A stretch of DNA of 7,371 bases, from the NCBI GenBank assembly GCA_011773575.1, contig WVXJ01000005.1, positions 44,115-51,485 on the forward strand, in the 5' to 3' direction. The translations under genes and the position numbers were made by a program. This DNA comes from Armatimonadota bacterium (lineage in GTDB: Bacteria; Armatimonadota; Hebobacteria; Hebobacterales; WVXJ01). This document shows positions 1 through 5,335 of the stretch, piece by piece. Under the pieces are notes generated by a model, which was not told the DNA's origin, did no database searches, and saw nothing but the letters and a program-made list of their open reading frames with translations. Each line of letters begins with the position of its first letter. Positions within the stretch are counted from its first letter, which is position 1.

Positions 1-846
1 TTGGAAAGAGCGGATTATGGCTACCTTTCTTCTTGTCGCCGCGCGGCGGAGGCGGCGGGTCTCTTCTTGCAGCTAACTTATGCAGGTTTCCGCGCGGACA
101 ATCTTCAGGATGCCGTCCGCCTGGCGGGTGCAACGGGCTGTCGCAGTCTCTGTTTCCGCCCCACTCTGGAGAGGCCTCTTCCGGTAAAGACCATGCAGGT
201 CCGGCTGGAGGAGCTTTGCGATATGCTGGCCCAAGCCTTGCCGGTGATGGCGCGCTATTCGGTTAATGTGGCGCTGGCCGGTAATGGAGGATTGACGGCG
301 GAGGATATGCTCAGTATTTACGAAGCATTGAACAGCGAGTACTTCACTTTCTGTCTTGATCCCGCTTCCGCGCTGCTTGTCCTGGAGGATCCCGTGGAGT
401 GGGCGCAGCAGTTGGGTCCTTACACTTCCTCTGTGCGGTTGAGTGATTATGAGATCGTGGCTGACAGCGCCGGCGCCAGGCTCTTCGGTTGTTGCTTAGG
501 AGCGGGCATCGTCAAGATTCCAGAACTCCTGGAAGCCATTCGCCGCGGCTCTCCATCGGCCCGTCTTTTCATTGCCACTTCCGGTGGTTCGCTGCCCCTC
601 CCGTTCCTGGACACCGTTTTTCTGGAGCGTCTGCATCATCTTCGACCCGCTCAACTCGCGGGGATGATGCGGCTATTGATGGAACAGGGCCTGGAGAACC
701 CTCCCCTGCTGCAGTTCCCCGACTTGTCGGAGGATGAAGTGCTGGCGGCGGAGGACGAGCGCTTCCAAAGCAGCCTGGAATGGCTGTGTTCACTCCTGGA
801 GGAGACCCAGTCAGATGTCGAAGCTGAGGAGGGCGCGGCGGAGTGA
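1..846 (+). CDS. Xylose-isomerase-like TIM-barrel protein (sugar phosphate isomerase/epimerase superfamily), 5' partial
   Basis: The frame is open from the window edge to a TGA at 844-846, giving 281 visible residues. The TTG at position 1 is probably not the true start: the first beta strand of the barrel is missing and the sequence begins in a helix, so the gene most likely starts upstream. Superfamily features are the strand-turn VNVALAGNGG (residues 88-97), FTFCLDPASA followed by LEDPVEW (115-134), SVRLSDY (144-150) and LGAGIVKIPELLEAI (166-180), which match the usual order 'ENHGG', 'LDTGH/N', 'VHLKD' and 'G.G..d...il' of AP-endonuclease-2/xylose-isomerase-like barrels. At most positions where the family carries metal ligands this protein has Ala, Ser, Arg or Thr, so catalysis is doubtful. 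The tail (residues 245-281) is acidic and probably outside the barrel. The fold call is fairly sure; substrate and function are unknown. Confidence 0.6.
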   Translation: MERADYGYLSSCRRAAEAAGLFLQLTYAGFRADNLQDAVRLAGATGCRSLCFRPTLERPLPVKTMQVRLEELCDMLAQALPVMARYSVNVALAGNGGLTAEDMLSIYEALNSEYFTFCLDPASALLVLEDPVEWAQQLGPYTSSVRLSDYEIVADSAGARLFGCCLGAGIVKIPELLEAIRRGSPSARLFIATSGGSLPLPFLDTVFLERLHHLRPAQLAGMMRLLMEQGLENPPLLQFPDLSEDEVLAAEDERFQSSLEWLCSLLEETQSDVEAEEGAAE

Positions 847-911
847 AGGCTGAATAGTAGTCAAAAGGAAACAGTCCGGTTGCTTTCTTGCTAGGAAAAA
901 GACGGGCCACA

Positions 912-920
912 TGCTAGAAT
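912..920 (+). promoter_or_regulatory. Possible extended -10 promoter upstream of the Fe-S scaffold gene
   Basis: The 94-bp gap before the scaffold gene contains TGCTAGAAT, an extended -10 element (TGn plus TAGAAT, one mismatch to TATAAT). No -35 hexamer at proper spacing is visible, as expected for extended -10 promoters. Transcription would begin near 927, leaving a very short leader that just includes the GAGGAA ribosome binding site at 929-934. This is a motif match only. Confidence 0.25.
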
Positions 921-940
921 GGATGGCTGAGGAAACATAG

Positions 941-1405
941 ATGAGCGGACCTTATTCGACAAAAGTAATGGAGCATTTCGCCAACCCCCGCAATGTGGGA
1001 GAGATTGAGAATCCCGATGGGGTGGGAAATGTGGGTAACCCGGTGTGTGGAGATATTATGCGGATGACGATCCGCGTTGAAGATGGTGTTATTACGGACG
1101 CCAAGTTCAAGACTTTCGGGTGTGGGGCGGCGATTGCAACTTCAAGTATGGCGACTGAATTGGTGAAAGGCAAGTCCATCGAAGAGGCCTTGAAAGTCAC
1201 CAACAAGGCCGTCGCTGAATCTCTGGGTGGTTTACCTCCTATCAAGATGCACTGTTCTATGCTGGCTGAGGAGGCTTTGAAGTCGGCGATAGATGATCAT
1301 CTGCGGCGCACCACAGGAGAAGGCCTGCCCGGATTCAAGCCGGGAGATTACATGGCACATGAGCATGAGGCTGACGAAATCGCGGCAAGATTGAAAGGGA
1401 AATAG
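941..1405 (+). CDS. nifU: NifU/IscU-type iron-sulfur cluster assembly scaffold protein
   Basis: This 154-residue protein is a scaffold on which a cysteine desulfurase and an iron source build [2Fe-2S]/[4Fe-4S] clusters in the cytoplasm before transfer to apoproteins. The three cluster-binding cysteines are all present: C36 in NPVCGDIM with the usual Asp two residues later (D38), C61 in FKTFGCGAAIA, and C105 in IKMHCSMLAEEAL. The N-terminal YSTKVMEHFANPRNVG is also characteristic. The IscU core ends near residue 122. A tail of about 30 residues follows (PGF..GDYMAHEHEAD), rich in His and Glu; there is no NFU domain and no [2Fe-2S] Fer2_BFD domain, so this is the short scaffold type. GAGGAA at 929-934 supports the ATG start. 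The FixX ferredoxin begins 1 bp after the stop, an obvious possible client. No desulfurase (NifS/IscS) is in view. Confidence 0.92.
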   Translation: MSGPYSTKVMEHFANPRNVGEIENPDGVGNVGNPVCGDIMRMTIRVEDGVITDAKFKTFGCGAAIATSSMATELVKGKSIEEALKVTNKAVAESLGGLPPIKMHCSMLAEEALKSAIDDHLRRTTGEGLPGFKPGDYMAHEHEADEIAARLKGK

Positions 1406-1406
1406 A

Positions 1407-1703
1407 GTGGCTAAAAAAGAACAACTTACTCTGGAAGACAAACTCTATCTGGTGAAGTTCGAACCGGATGAGGAAAGCCATCTGGTGATAAAGGACATGG
1501 CCACATGTGTAGAGAAGTGCGAGAGGCCTTGTACTCGTTTCTGTCCGGCCGGTGTTTACAAGTGGGACGAGGCCAACAAGTATATCATTGTGAATTACGA
1601 GGAATGTTTTGAATGCGGTTCCTGCCGCATCTCATGTCCTTTCGGCAATATTGATTGGAAATACCCCAGAGGCGGGTTCGGAGTTCAGTTCCGTTACGGC
1701 TGA
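1407..1703 (+). CDS. fixX: FixX-type ferredoxin-like protein, partner of FixABC electron-transfer flavoproteins
   Basis: This 98-residue protein resembles FixX, the ferredoxin subunit of the FixABCX electron-bifurcating complex, which passes electrons between NADH, quinone and low-potential ferredoxin or flavodoxin. Cysteines fall in two groups: C34, C38, C42 and C46-Pro, then C67, C70, C73 and C77-Pro. The second group is a textbook CxxCxxCxxxCP [4Fe-4S] motif. The ending YPRGGFGVQFRYG (residues 86-98) and the segment CPAGVYK (46-52) are FixX signatures. The start is a GTG with AAGGGA upstream inside the end of the scaffold gene; the 1-bp gap implies translational coupling. FixA, FixB and FixC are not in the window; they may lie upstream or elsewhere, or this protein may serve another ETF-QO-like dehydrogenase. 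The first group's CxxxC spacing differs from a standard ferredoxin cluster, as is common in FixX. Confidence 0.9.
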   Translation: MAKKEQLTLEDKLYLVKFEPDEESHLVIKDMATCVEKCERPCTRFCPAGVYKWDEANKYIIVNYEECFECGSCRISCPFGNIDWKYPRGGFGVQFRYG

Positions 1704-1760
1704 GAAACATTCAGGAAGACTGCGTCCATTCTCCGACTAGGCTTGCAAAAGGAGGCGGAA

Positions 1761-2687
1761 ATGGCAACCAGGCTTGTGACTCCACCTACCCTGGATGATA
1801 TGGACCTGAGCCTGGGCAAACGCACCCGGCTGTATCGGCTGCTTTTCCAGTATGGCCCCGCGAACGGCACACTTCTCTTGCTTCCCATAGACCAGGGCCT
1901 TGAACACGGCCCCCGCGACTTTTTCGCCAACCCCGAAAGCGCGGACCCCGACTTCCAACTGCGCCTTGCCCTGAAAGGCAACTACTCCGGTATCGTGATG
2001 CATGTGGGCCTGGCCCGCAAATACATGCACATATATGCGGGCCGGGTGCCCCTTGTTCTGAAACTCAACGGGAAGACCGATATCCCTTCAGATGCGGAGG
2101 CTTTTTCGCCGCAGACGGCGTCGGTGGAAGAGGCCGTCAGGCTGGGCGCGGATGCCGTGGGCTACACCCTCTATGTCGGCTCACCCGCGCAGGATCAGGA
2201 TTTCATCCAGTTGGCGGAAATACGCGAGGAGTGTGAGCGGCTGGGGATGCCGCTGATCGTATGGTCATATCCGCGGGGTGAGGCGATAGAGCGCAAAGGA
2301 GGCCGTGACGGGTTGTATGCCATAGATTATGCGGCAAGGGTGGCGGCGGAACTGGGGGCGGACCTGATGAAATTGAACCTTCCCCAGGTGGACAATCCCA
2401 AGGCTGCGGACCAGCCCAAACCTTATGACAGCCTGTCTCTCTCTGCGGAAGAAGGGATTCGCAAGGTGATCGCCTCCGCCGGAAGGGTGATGGTGATTAT
2501 CTCCGGCGGATCCAAGATGGGGGACGAGGATTTGCTGGACAAGGCGAGAATCTGCATGGAAGGCGGAGCGACGGGCCTCATCTTCGGCCGCAATCTGTGG
2601 CAGCGCCCCTGGAAGGAAGCGATGGCGCTGACGGATAAGATTGAGGCTGTTCTGGCGCAATACGGCCGACCGCGGCCGTTCGAATAA
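1761..2687 (+). CDS. fbaB: Class I fructose-bisphosphate aldolase, DhnA/FbaB (archaeal-type) family
   Basis: This 308-residue Schiff-base aldolase most likely cleaves or forms fructose 1,6-bisphosphate from dihydroxyacetone phosphate and glyceraldehyde 3-phosphate in glycolysis/gluconeogenesis. Motifs in order are LLLLPIDQGLEHG (38-50), VPLVLKLNGKTD (96-107), AVGYTLYVGS (132-141), LIVWSYPRG (165-173), GADLMKLNLP (199-208) with K204 as the probable imine-forming lysine, VMVIISGGSKMG (243-254) and GLIFGRNLWQR (272-282), the last two forming the phosphate site. All match E. coli FbaB and archaeal aldolases. I chose the ATG at 1761 because AAGGAGG at 1749-1755 lies at ideal spacing; an in-frame TTG at 1743 has no such site. 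The length is nearer archaeal enzymes than E. coli FbaB (350). A related DhnA-family aldolase, such as 2-amino-3,7-dideoxy-heptulosonate synthase, is possible but less likely given the FbaB-like motifs. Confidence 0.88.
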   Translation: MATRLVTPPTLDDMDLSLGKRTRLYRLLFQYGPANGTLLLLPIDQGLEHGPRDFFANPESADPDFQLRLALKGNYSGIVMHVGLARKYMHIYAGRVPLVLKLNGKTDIPSDAEAFSPQTASVEEAVRLGADAVGYTLYVGSPAQDQDFIQLAEIREECERLGMPLIVWSYPRGEAIERKGGRDGLYAIDYAARVAAELGADLMKLNLPQVDNPKAADQPKPYDSLSLSAEEGIRKVIASAGRVMVIISGGSKMGDEDLLDKARICMEGGATGLIFGRNLWQRPWKEAMALTDKIEAVLAQYGRPRPFE

Positions 2688-2725
2688 ACAAACCCCGTAT
2701 TATCCTCTGTGCCGGAGGGAATGAG

Positions 2726-2920
2726 ATGGCAGTGAAGATTATGATTGACAGAGACAAGTGTGTGGGCGCCGGGGCGTGTGTGGCGATTGCCCCCGAGGTC
2801 TTTCAACTGGATGATGATGATAAATCGGTGGTGATTGACCCCGAGGGCGCGCCTATTGAGGATGCCCAAGAGGCGGCCGATCGCTGCCCCGCCGGGGCCA
2901 TCAGCGTTGTCGAAGCATAG
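2726..2920 (+). CDS. Small ferredoxin with a predicted [3Fe-4S] cluster
   Basis: This 64-residue ferredoxin has DKCVGAGACVAIAPEVF (10-26) and DRCPAGAI (52-59). Three cysteines are present (C12, C18, C54). The second position of the usual CxxCxxC motif is Ala15, and the optional cysteine before Pro23 is Ala22. CxxAxxC...CP is the pattern of [3Fe-4S] ferredoxins such as those that feed electrons to some bacterial cytochromes P450. A [4Fe-4S] cluster with one non-cysteine ligand cannot be excluded. The middle of the protein is very acidic (LDDDDK, 28-33), fitting a soluble electron carrier that docks to basic partners. GGAGGG at 2714-2719 sets the ATG. It follows the aldolase by 38 bp and closes the + strand gene run. 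No P450 or obvious redox partner is in the window. Confidence 0.9.
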   Translation: MAVKIMIDRDKCVGAGACVAIAPEVFQLDDDDKSVVIDPEGAPIEDAQEAADRCPAGAISVVEA

Positions 2921-2984
2921 GGGTCGTCGCCGGACGCTTCGATCAGGCTCATAGCGGCGAGAGGCCGGCACACGTCCGGGACCC
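2921..2984. terminator. Long bulged inverted repeat between convergent genes, possible bidirectional terminator
   Basis: GGGTC (2921-2925) and CCGGACG (2930-2936) pair with CGTCCGG (2973-2979) and GACCC (2980-2984). This makes a 12-bp stem with a 4-nt bulge (GTCG) around a 36-nt loop. It begins directly after the ferredoxin stop and ends 7 bp before the 3' end of the convergent gene. Neither side has a T tract, so it is not a classical intrinsic terminator. It may act as a transcription block or mRNA 3'-end protector. Confidence 0.35.
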
Positions 2985-2991
2985 TGCCCTG

Positions 2992-3408
2992 CTATTCTAT
3001 CTCCACCGCTTCTTCTCTCCAGTCATCATCTGATGACTGTCGCACCCAAGCGCGGTGCTCAATCTCGCCATCGCGCTTTACCCCTATGATGAGATAGCAG
3101 TAGGAGGGCCAAGCGCGCTGTGAATCGGAATCCGTCGGCAGGGGCGGCTGATCGGCATGGGAGTGATAGAAGCCGATGATTTCTTCGGTCTTGCCCCAGG
3201 TCGTCTTATTGATCTGGTGCAGTTCCATGGGATCGATCCCATGATGGTCGTCATCAGCCCGGACATGATTGTTGTTGGTGGCACGATATGAGCGGTTTAC
3301 CGCTAAGATTGGCTCACGCTTACCGATGAGCAGCCCACAACATTTTTGAGGATACGATTCACGAGCATGTAAGATGATTTCGTCCAGCGAACTCTTCGGG
3401 ATTCTCAT
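2992..3408 (-). CDS. JAMM/MPN (Mov34, M67 peptidase) domain protein, catalytic Glu replaced
   Basis: This 138-residue single-domain protein belongs to the JAB1/MPN/Mov34 family, zinc isopeptidase-like enzymes; bacterial members often trim C-terminal residues from ubiquitin-like sulfur carrier proteins (ThiS/MoaD/CysO type) or other small proteins. The zinc motif HxHx7[S/T]xxD is present: H82, H84, T92 (usually Ser) and D95 in GFYHSHADQP..PTDSD. The N-terminal motif YPQKCCGLLIG (19-29) matches the family's 'P.E.CGlL.G', but the catalytic Glu position is Lys22. The DNA reads CCT CAA AAA TGT TGT GGG, so the substitution is real unless it is a sequencing error. A His/Asp-rich loop lies at 48-56. 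The ATG has only a weak, distant AAGG upstream; an in-frame TAG immediately precedes it. It lies downstream of the aminotransferase but beyond that gene's terminator. The family call is firm; activity is uncertain. Confidence 0.85.
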   Translation of the reverse strand: MRIPKSSLDEIILHARESYPQKCCGLLIGKREPILAVNRSYRATNNNHVRADDDHHGIDPMELHQINKTTWGKTEEIIGFYHSHADQPPLPTDSDSQRAWPSYCYLIIGVKRDGEIEHRAWVRQSSDDDWREEAVEIE

Positions 3409-3474
3409 CTATGAATAAACTACCTTTTCTGCGACACCTGTGTGGTTCGCCATTTTGCGGTGATAAATGAACAA
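3409..3474 (-). other. Possible short leader ORF (21 codons) abutting the JAMM gene
   Basis: On the - strand AAGGAG (3480-3485) lies 5 nt before TTG (3472-3474). The frame from this TTG reads 21 sense codons (MFIYHRKMANHTGV..., taking TTG as the start) and ends with TAG at 3409-3411, immediately followed by the JAMM ATG in the same frame. The good ribosome site belongs to this mini-ORF rather than to the JAMM gene, which suggests translational coupling by reinitiation. It may also be chance, or a remnant of a longer N terminus cut by a nonsense change. Confidence 0.25.
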
Positions 3475-3496
3475 GTACACTCCTTCTATATTTTCT

Positions 3497-3524
3497 CCAT
3501 AATCATATTATCCCCATAATCATA
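3497..3524. repeat. 11-bp direct repeat, 17-bp period, upstream of the JAMM gene
   Basis: CCATAATCATA occurs at 3497-3507 and again at 3514-3524, exactly 17 bp apart in an AT-rich stretch that stands out from the GC-rich surroundings. It lies about 90-115 bp upstream of the JAMM start and 10-40 bp upstream of the possible leader ORF, where promoter elements for the - strand gene would be expected. On the - strand each copy reads TATGATTATGG and includes a -10-like TATGAT. It could be a regulator site pair or overlapping promoter elements. Confidence 0.4.
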
Positions 3525-3544
3525 ACCAGCGCGGAACTCTTCAG

Positions 3545-3580
3545 AAAAACTTTGTGAACAACTCCGTCAAGGAGTTATTC
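3545..3580 (-). terminator. Probable intrinsic terminator of the aminotransferase gene
   Basis: On the - strand GAATAACTCC (3571-3580) pairs with GGAGTTGTTC (3556-3565) around a TTGAC loop: ten pairs including one T-G wobble. The TAA stop codon of the aminotransferase lies inside the left arm. The run of five T (3545-3549) begins 6 nt after the stem, farther than ideal, so termination may be leaky. It separates the aminotransferase from the downstream JAMM gene. Confidence 0.55.
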
Positions 3581-4885
3581 GGAGGCTATGCTCTCGCTTT
3601 TCGCATCAGGCAAGGGCAATCCTTCCAGCAGTTCCGTTGTCTGCTGTAAAGATCCTCTCAGGGCCGCCAGCGCCTGCTCCATCTGTGCTTCGGTAATGAT
3701 GAGCGGCGGCTCAAAGCGTATGACACAAGGATTATTGAGCGTATACGCCGCAATCACCCTCCTCTGGGCGAGGCCCGCAATGACAAGCCCGGCGACATCG
3801 GAGTGGGTGAATTCTATCCCTATCAGAAGCCCTCTTCCCCTGACCTCCCGGATCAGCTGAGGGAATGCGCGGGCGAGTTCTTCCAGCCGAGAGAGGCATT
3901 GTTTGCCGAGTTTTGCGGCGCGGGCGGCGAGATCGTCTCTGACGATGACCTCCAGTGCCGCCAGGGCGGCGCGGCAGGCGAGAGGATTGCCGCCGAAAGT
4001 GGAAGAATGCAGGAGCGGGTTGGGCTCGAAGACCTTCCAGATTTCCGCAGTGGAAGCAAACGCGCCGATGGGCATCACACCTCCGCCGAGCGCTTTTGCC
4101 AGGCAGATGATATCGGGCGCAACATCTTCCTCCTGGCAGGCGAAAAGCCGGCCTGTGCGACCCAGGCCGGTCTGAACCTCGTCCAGGATGAGCAGCACCT
4201 TCGCCTCATCGCAGATCTCTCGCGCCTCTCTCAGGTACCCGTCTGGAGGGACGATGACTCCACCCTCTCCCTGGATCGGCTCCAGAATGACGGCGGCGGT
4301 GGAATCGGTTATTGCCTTCTTGAGAGCGGTGGAGTCCCCATATGGTACATGGTGAAACCCGGGGAGCATGGGGGCAAAGGGTTTTCGGAAGATTTCTCGG
4401 CCGGAGGCGGAGAGACCGCCGAAGGTCTTGCCGTGGAAAGCGCCCTCGGCGGCGATGATTTCGGCTTTCCCGGTATGGAGGCGAGCGAGCTTGAGCGCCC
4501 CCTCCACGGCCTCCGCGCCGGAGTTGCAGAAAAAGCAGTACTGCAGGTCACCGGGCAATAGGTCGGCCAAGCGGGCGGCGAGGTCGGCCTGGGGCTTGGA
4601 GAAGAGGATCTTGGAGGAGAGAGGCATGCGGTCCAACTGCTCCTTCACCGCCGCCGTTACCTCCGGATGGCTGTGGCCCAAAGAAAGCGTTCCGAATCCT
4701 CCCAAAAGGTCCAGGTACTCTTTGCCCGCGGTGTCTTTTATCACTGCGCCTTGGGCTTGCCATTCCACTGCCTCGAAGCCCATGAACCTGACCAGGGCGG
4801 CGAGACCGGGATTTATGTGCTGAGAAAAACGCTCCAGGGTTTCCTTCAGGTGCGGAACTTCTTTCTCGTGTTCTTGTGCCGACAT
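3575..4885 (-). CDS. patA: PLP-dependent class III aminotransferase, putrescine aminotransferase (PatA/YgjG)-like
   Basis: This 436-residue fold-type I PLP enzyme is closest by recalled motifs to E. coli putrescine aminotransferase, which moves the amino group of putrescine to 2-oxoglutarate, giving 4-aminobutanal (1-pyrroline) and glutamate. Shared features beyond the general class include INPG near the N terminus, AVEWQA (39-44), YLDLLGGFG (57-65), FFCNSGAEAVE (118-128), GAFHGKTFG (148-156), RKPFAPMLPGFHHVPYG (167-183), ILEPIQGEGGVIVPP (200-214), LILDEVQTG (232-240, PLP-contacting D235), CLAKALGGGVMPIGA (261-275, Schiff-base K264), STFGGNPLA (295-303) and TLNN..VIRFEPPL (382-395). All catalytic residues are intact. 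The length is close to the family's (E. coli 459). Ornithine or acetylornithine aminotransferases share the class motifs but not the TLNN or GFHHVPYG stretches. The ribosome site is weak. It has its own promoter and terminator, so it is probably monocistronic; no polyamine genes adjoin. Confidence 0.85.
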   Translation of the reverse strand: MSAQEHEKEVPHLKETLERFSQHINPGLAALVRFMGFEAVEWQAQGAVIKDTAGKEYLDLLGGFGTLSLGHSHPEVTAAVKEQLDRMPLSSKILFSKPQADLAARLADLLPGDLQYCFFCNSGAEAVEGALKLARLHTGKAEIIAAEGAFHGKTFGGLSASGREIFRKPFAPMLPGFHHVPYGDSTALKKAITDSTAAVILEPIQGEGGVIVPPDGYLREAREICDEAKVLLILDEVQTGLGRTGRLFACQEEDVAPDIICLAKALGGGVMPIGAFASTAEIWKVFEPNPLLHSSTFGGNPLACRAALAALEVIVRDDLAARAAKLGKQCLSRLEELARAFPQLIREVRGRGLLIGIEFTHSDVAGLVIAGLAQRRVIAAYTLNNPCVIRFEPPLIITEAQMEQALAALRGSLQQTTELLEGLPLPDAKSESIASE

Positions 4886-4933
4886 TGTCTTTTGCGTTCT
4901 CTAAATCGCTTGCAATGAATAGTGAACCCGGAT

Positions 4934-4962
4934 ATTCTACCCTAAGGTGAGAGAGAAGACAA
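4934..4962 (-). promoter_or_regulatory. Sigma-70-like promoter of the aminotransferase gene
   Basis: On the - strand TTGTCT (4957-4962, four of six matches to TTGACA) is followed after exactly 17 bp by TAGAAT (4934-4939, five of six matches to TATAAT). The predicted start point near 4927 gives a leader of about 42 nt before the ATG at 4885. Its position in the divergent intergenic region supports it. Confidence 0.45.
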
Positions 4963-4970
4963 ATGGGGGG

Positions 4971-5012
4971 AGTTCAGAGTTCCGAGTTGAGGGCTTGGAG
5001 CTGAGAGGACAG
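4971..5012. repeat. Degenerate 7-bp tandem repeat
   Basis: Six consecutive heptamers can be read with constant period: AGTTCAG, AGTTCCG, AGTTGAG, GGCTTGG, AGCTGAG and AGGACAG. The first three are near copies; the later ones have drifted. The tract fills most of the gap between the divergent aminotransferase promoter and the DUF951 gene. Decayed slippage repeat is the simplest reading. Confidence 0.4.
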
Positions 5013-5032
5013 TTTTCGGCGAGAGGCGGGAA

Positions 5033-5281
5033 ATGCCGACAAAGTTGTTTCTCGGAGATATTGTGCGGATGCGCCGGACCCATCCTTGCGGAGAGAACCG
5101 GTGGGAGGTAATTCGGGTGGGGATGGACATCCGGATTCGCTGTCTGCGCTGCGGCCGCAGTCTGCTCATGATTCGTCGGGAATTCGAGAAGCAGCTGGAG
5201 GCACTCATCAGACGCCCGGCTTCGGAACCGAGGGGAAGAGACAGTACAGGCACGGTTGAGAAGAATAGCGGGAAGAAGTGA
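5033..5281 (+). CDS. DUF951 family small protein
   Basis: This 82-residue protein has the DUF951 pattern: LGDIVRMRRTHPCG (7-20), W24EV, RVGMDIRIRCLRCGRS (28-43), then R48-x-EFEK (48-53). His17, Cys19 and the C37-x2-C40 pair could bind a zinc ion, but no function is established for the family, and I do not assign one. In Firmicutes the family is often found near parB or the ychF GTPase gene; neither is here. The domain ends near residue 58 and is followed by a polar, Lys/Arg/Ser-rich tail of about 24 residues that is longer than typical members (around 65 residues). AGAGG at 5022-5026 supports the ATG. The lipoprotein gene follows after 54 bp on the same strand. A longer open frame on the opposite strand overlaps it but shows no recognisable protein features. 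Confidence 0.85.
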   Translation: MPTKLFLGDIVRMRRTHPCGENRWEVIRVGMDIRIRCLRCGRSLLMIRREFEKQLEALIRRPASEPRGRDSTGTVEKNSGKK

Positions 5282-5335
5282 AACGGGCCGGGACGGCGAA
5301 ATATCTTATACACACTTATATTGGTGGAGGAAGAA

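Noticed and set aside
1743..1760. Upstream in-frame TTG as the aldolase start
   Set aside because: It would overlap the excellent AAGGAGG site that is ideally spaced for the ATG at 1761.
2423..2971. 182-codon open frame on the - strand across the aldolase 3' end and the ferredoxin gene
   Set aside because: It lies antisense to two clearly recognised genes and its translation shows no coherent domain; it is a coding shadow.
3803..4561. 252-codon open frame on the + strand inside the aminotransferase gene
   Set aside because: It is antisense to a gene with full class III aminotransferase motifs, with a low-complexity composition typical of shadows in GC-rich DNA.
5321..5335. Upstream in-frame TTG as the lipoprotein start
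   Set aside because: GGAGG at 5326-5330 points to the ATG at 5336, which gives a normal signal peptide starting MRR.
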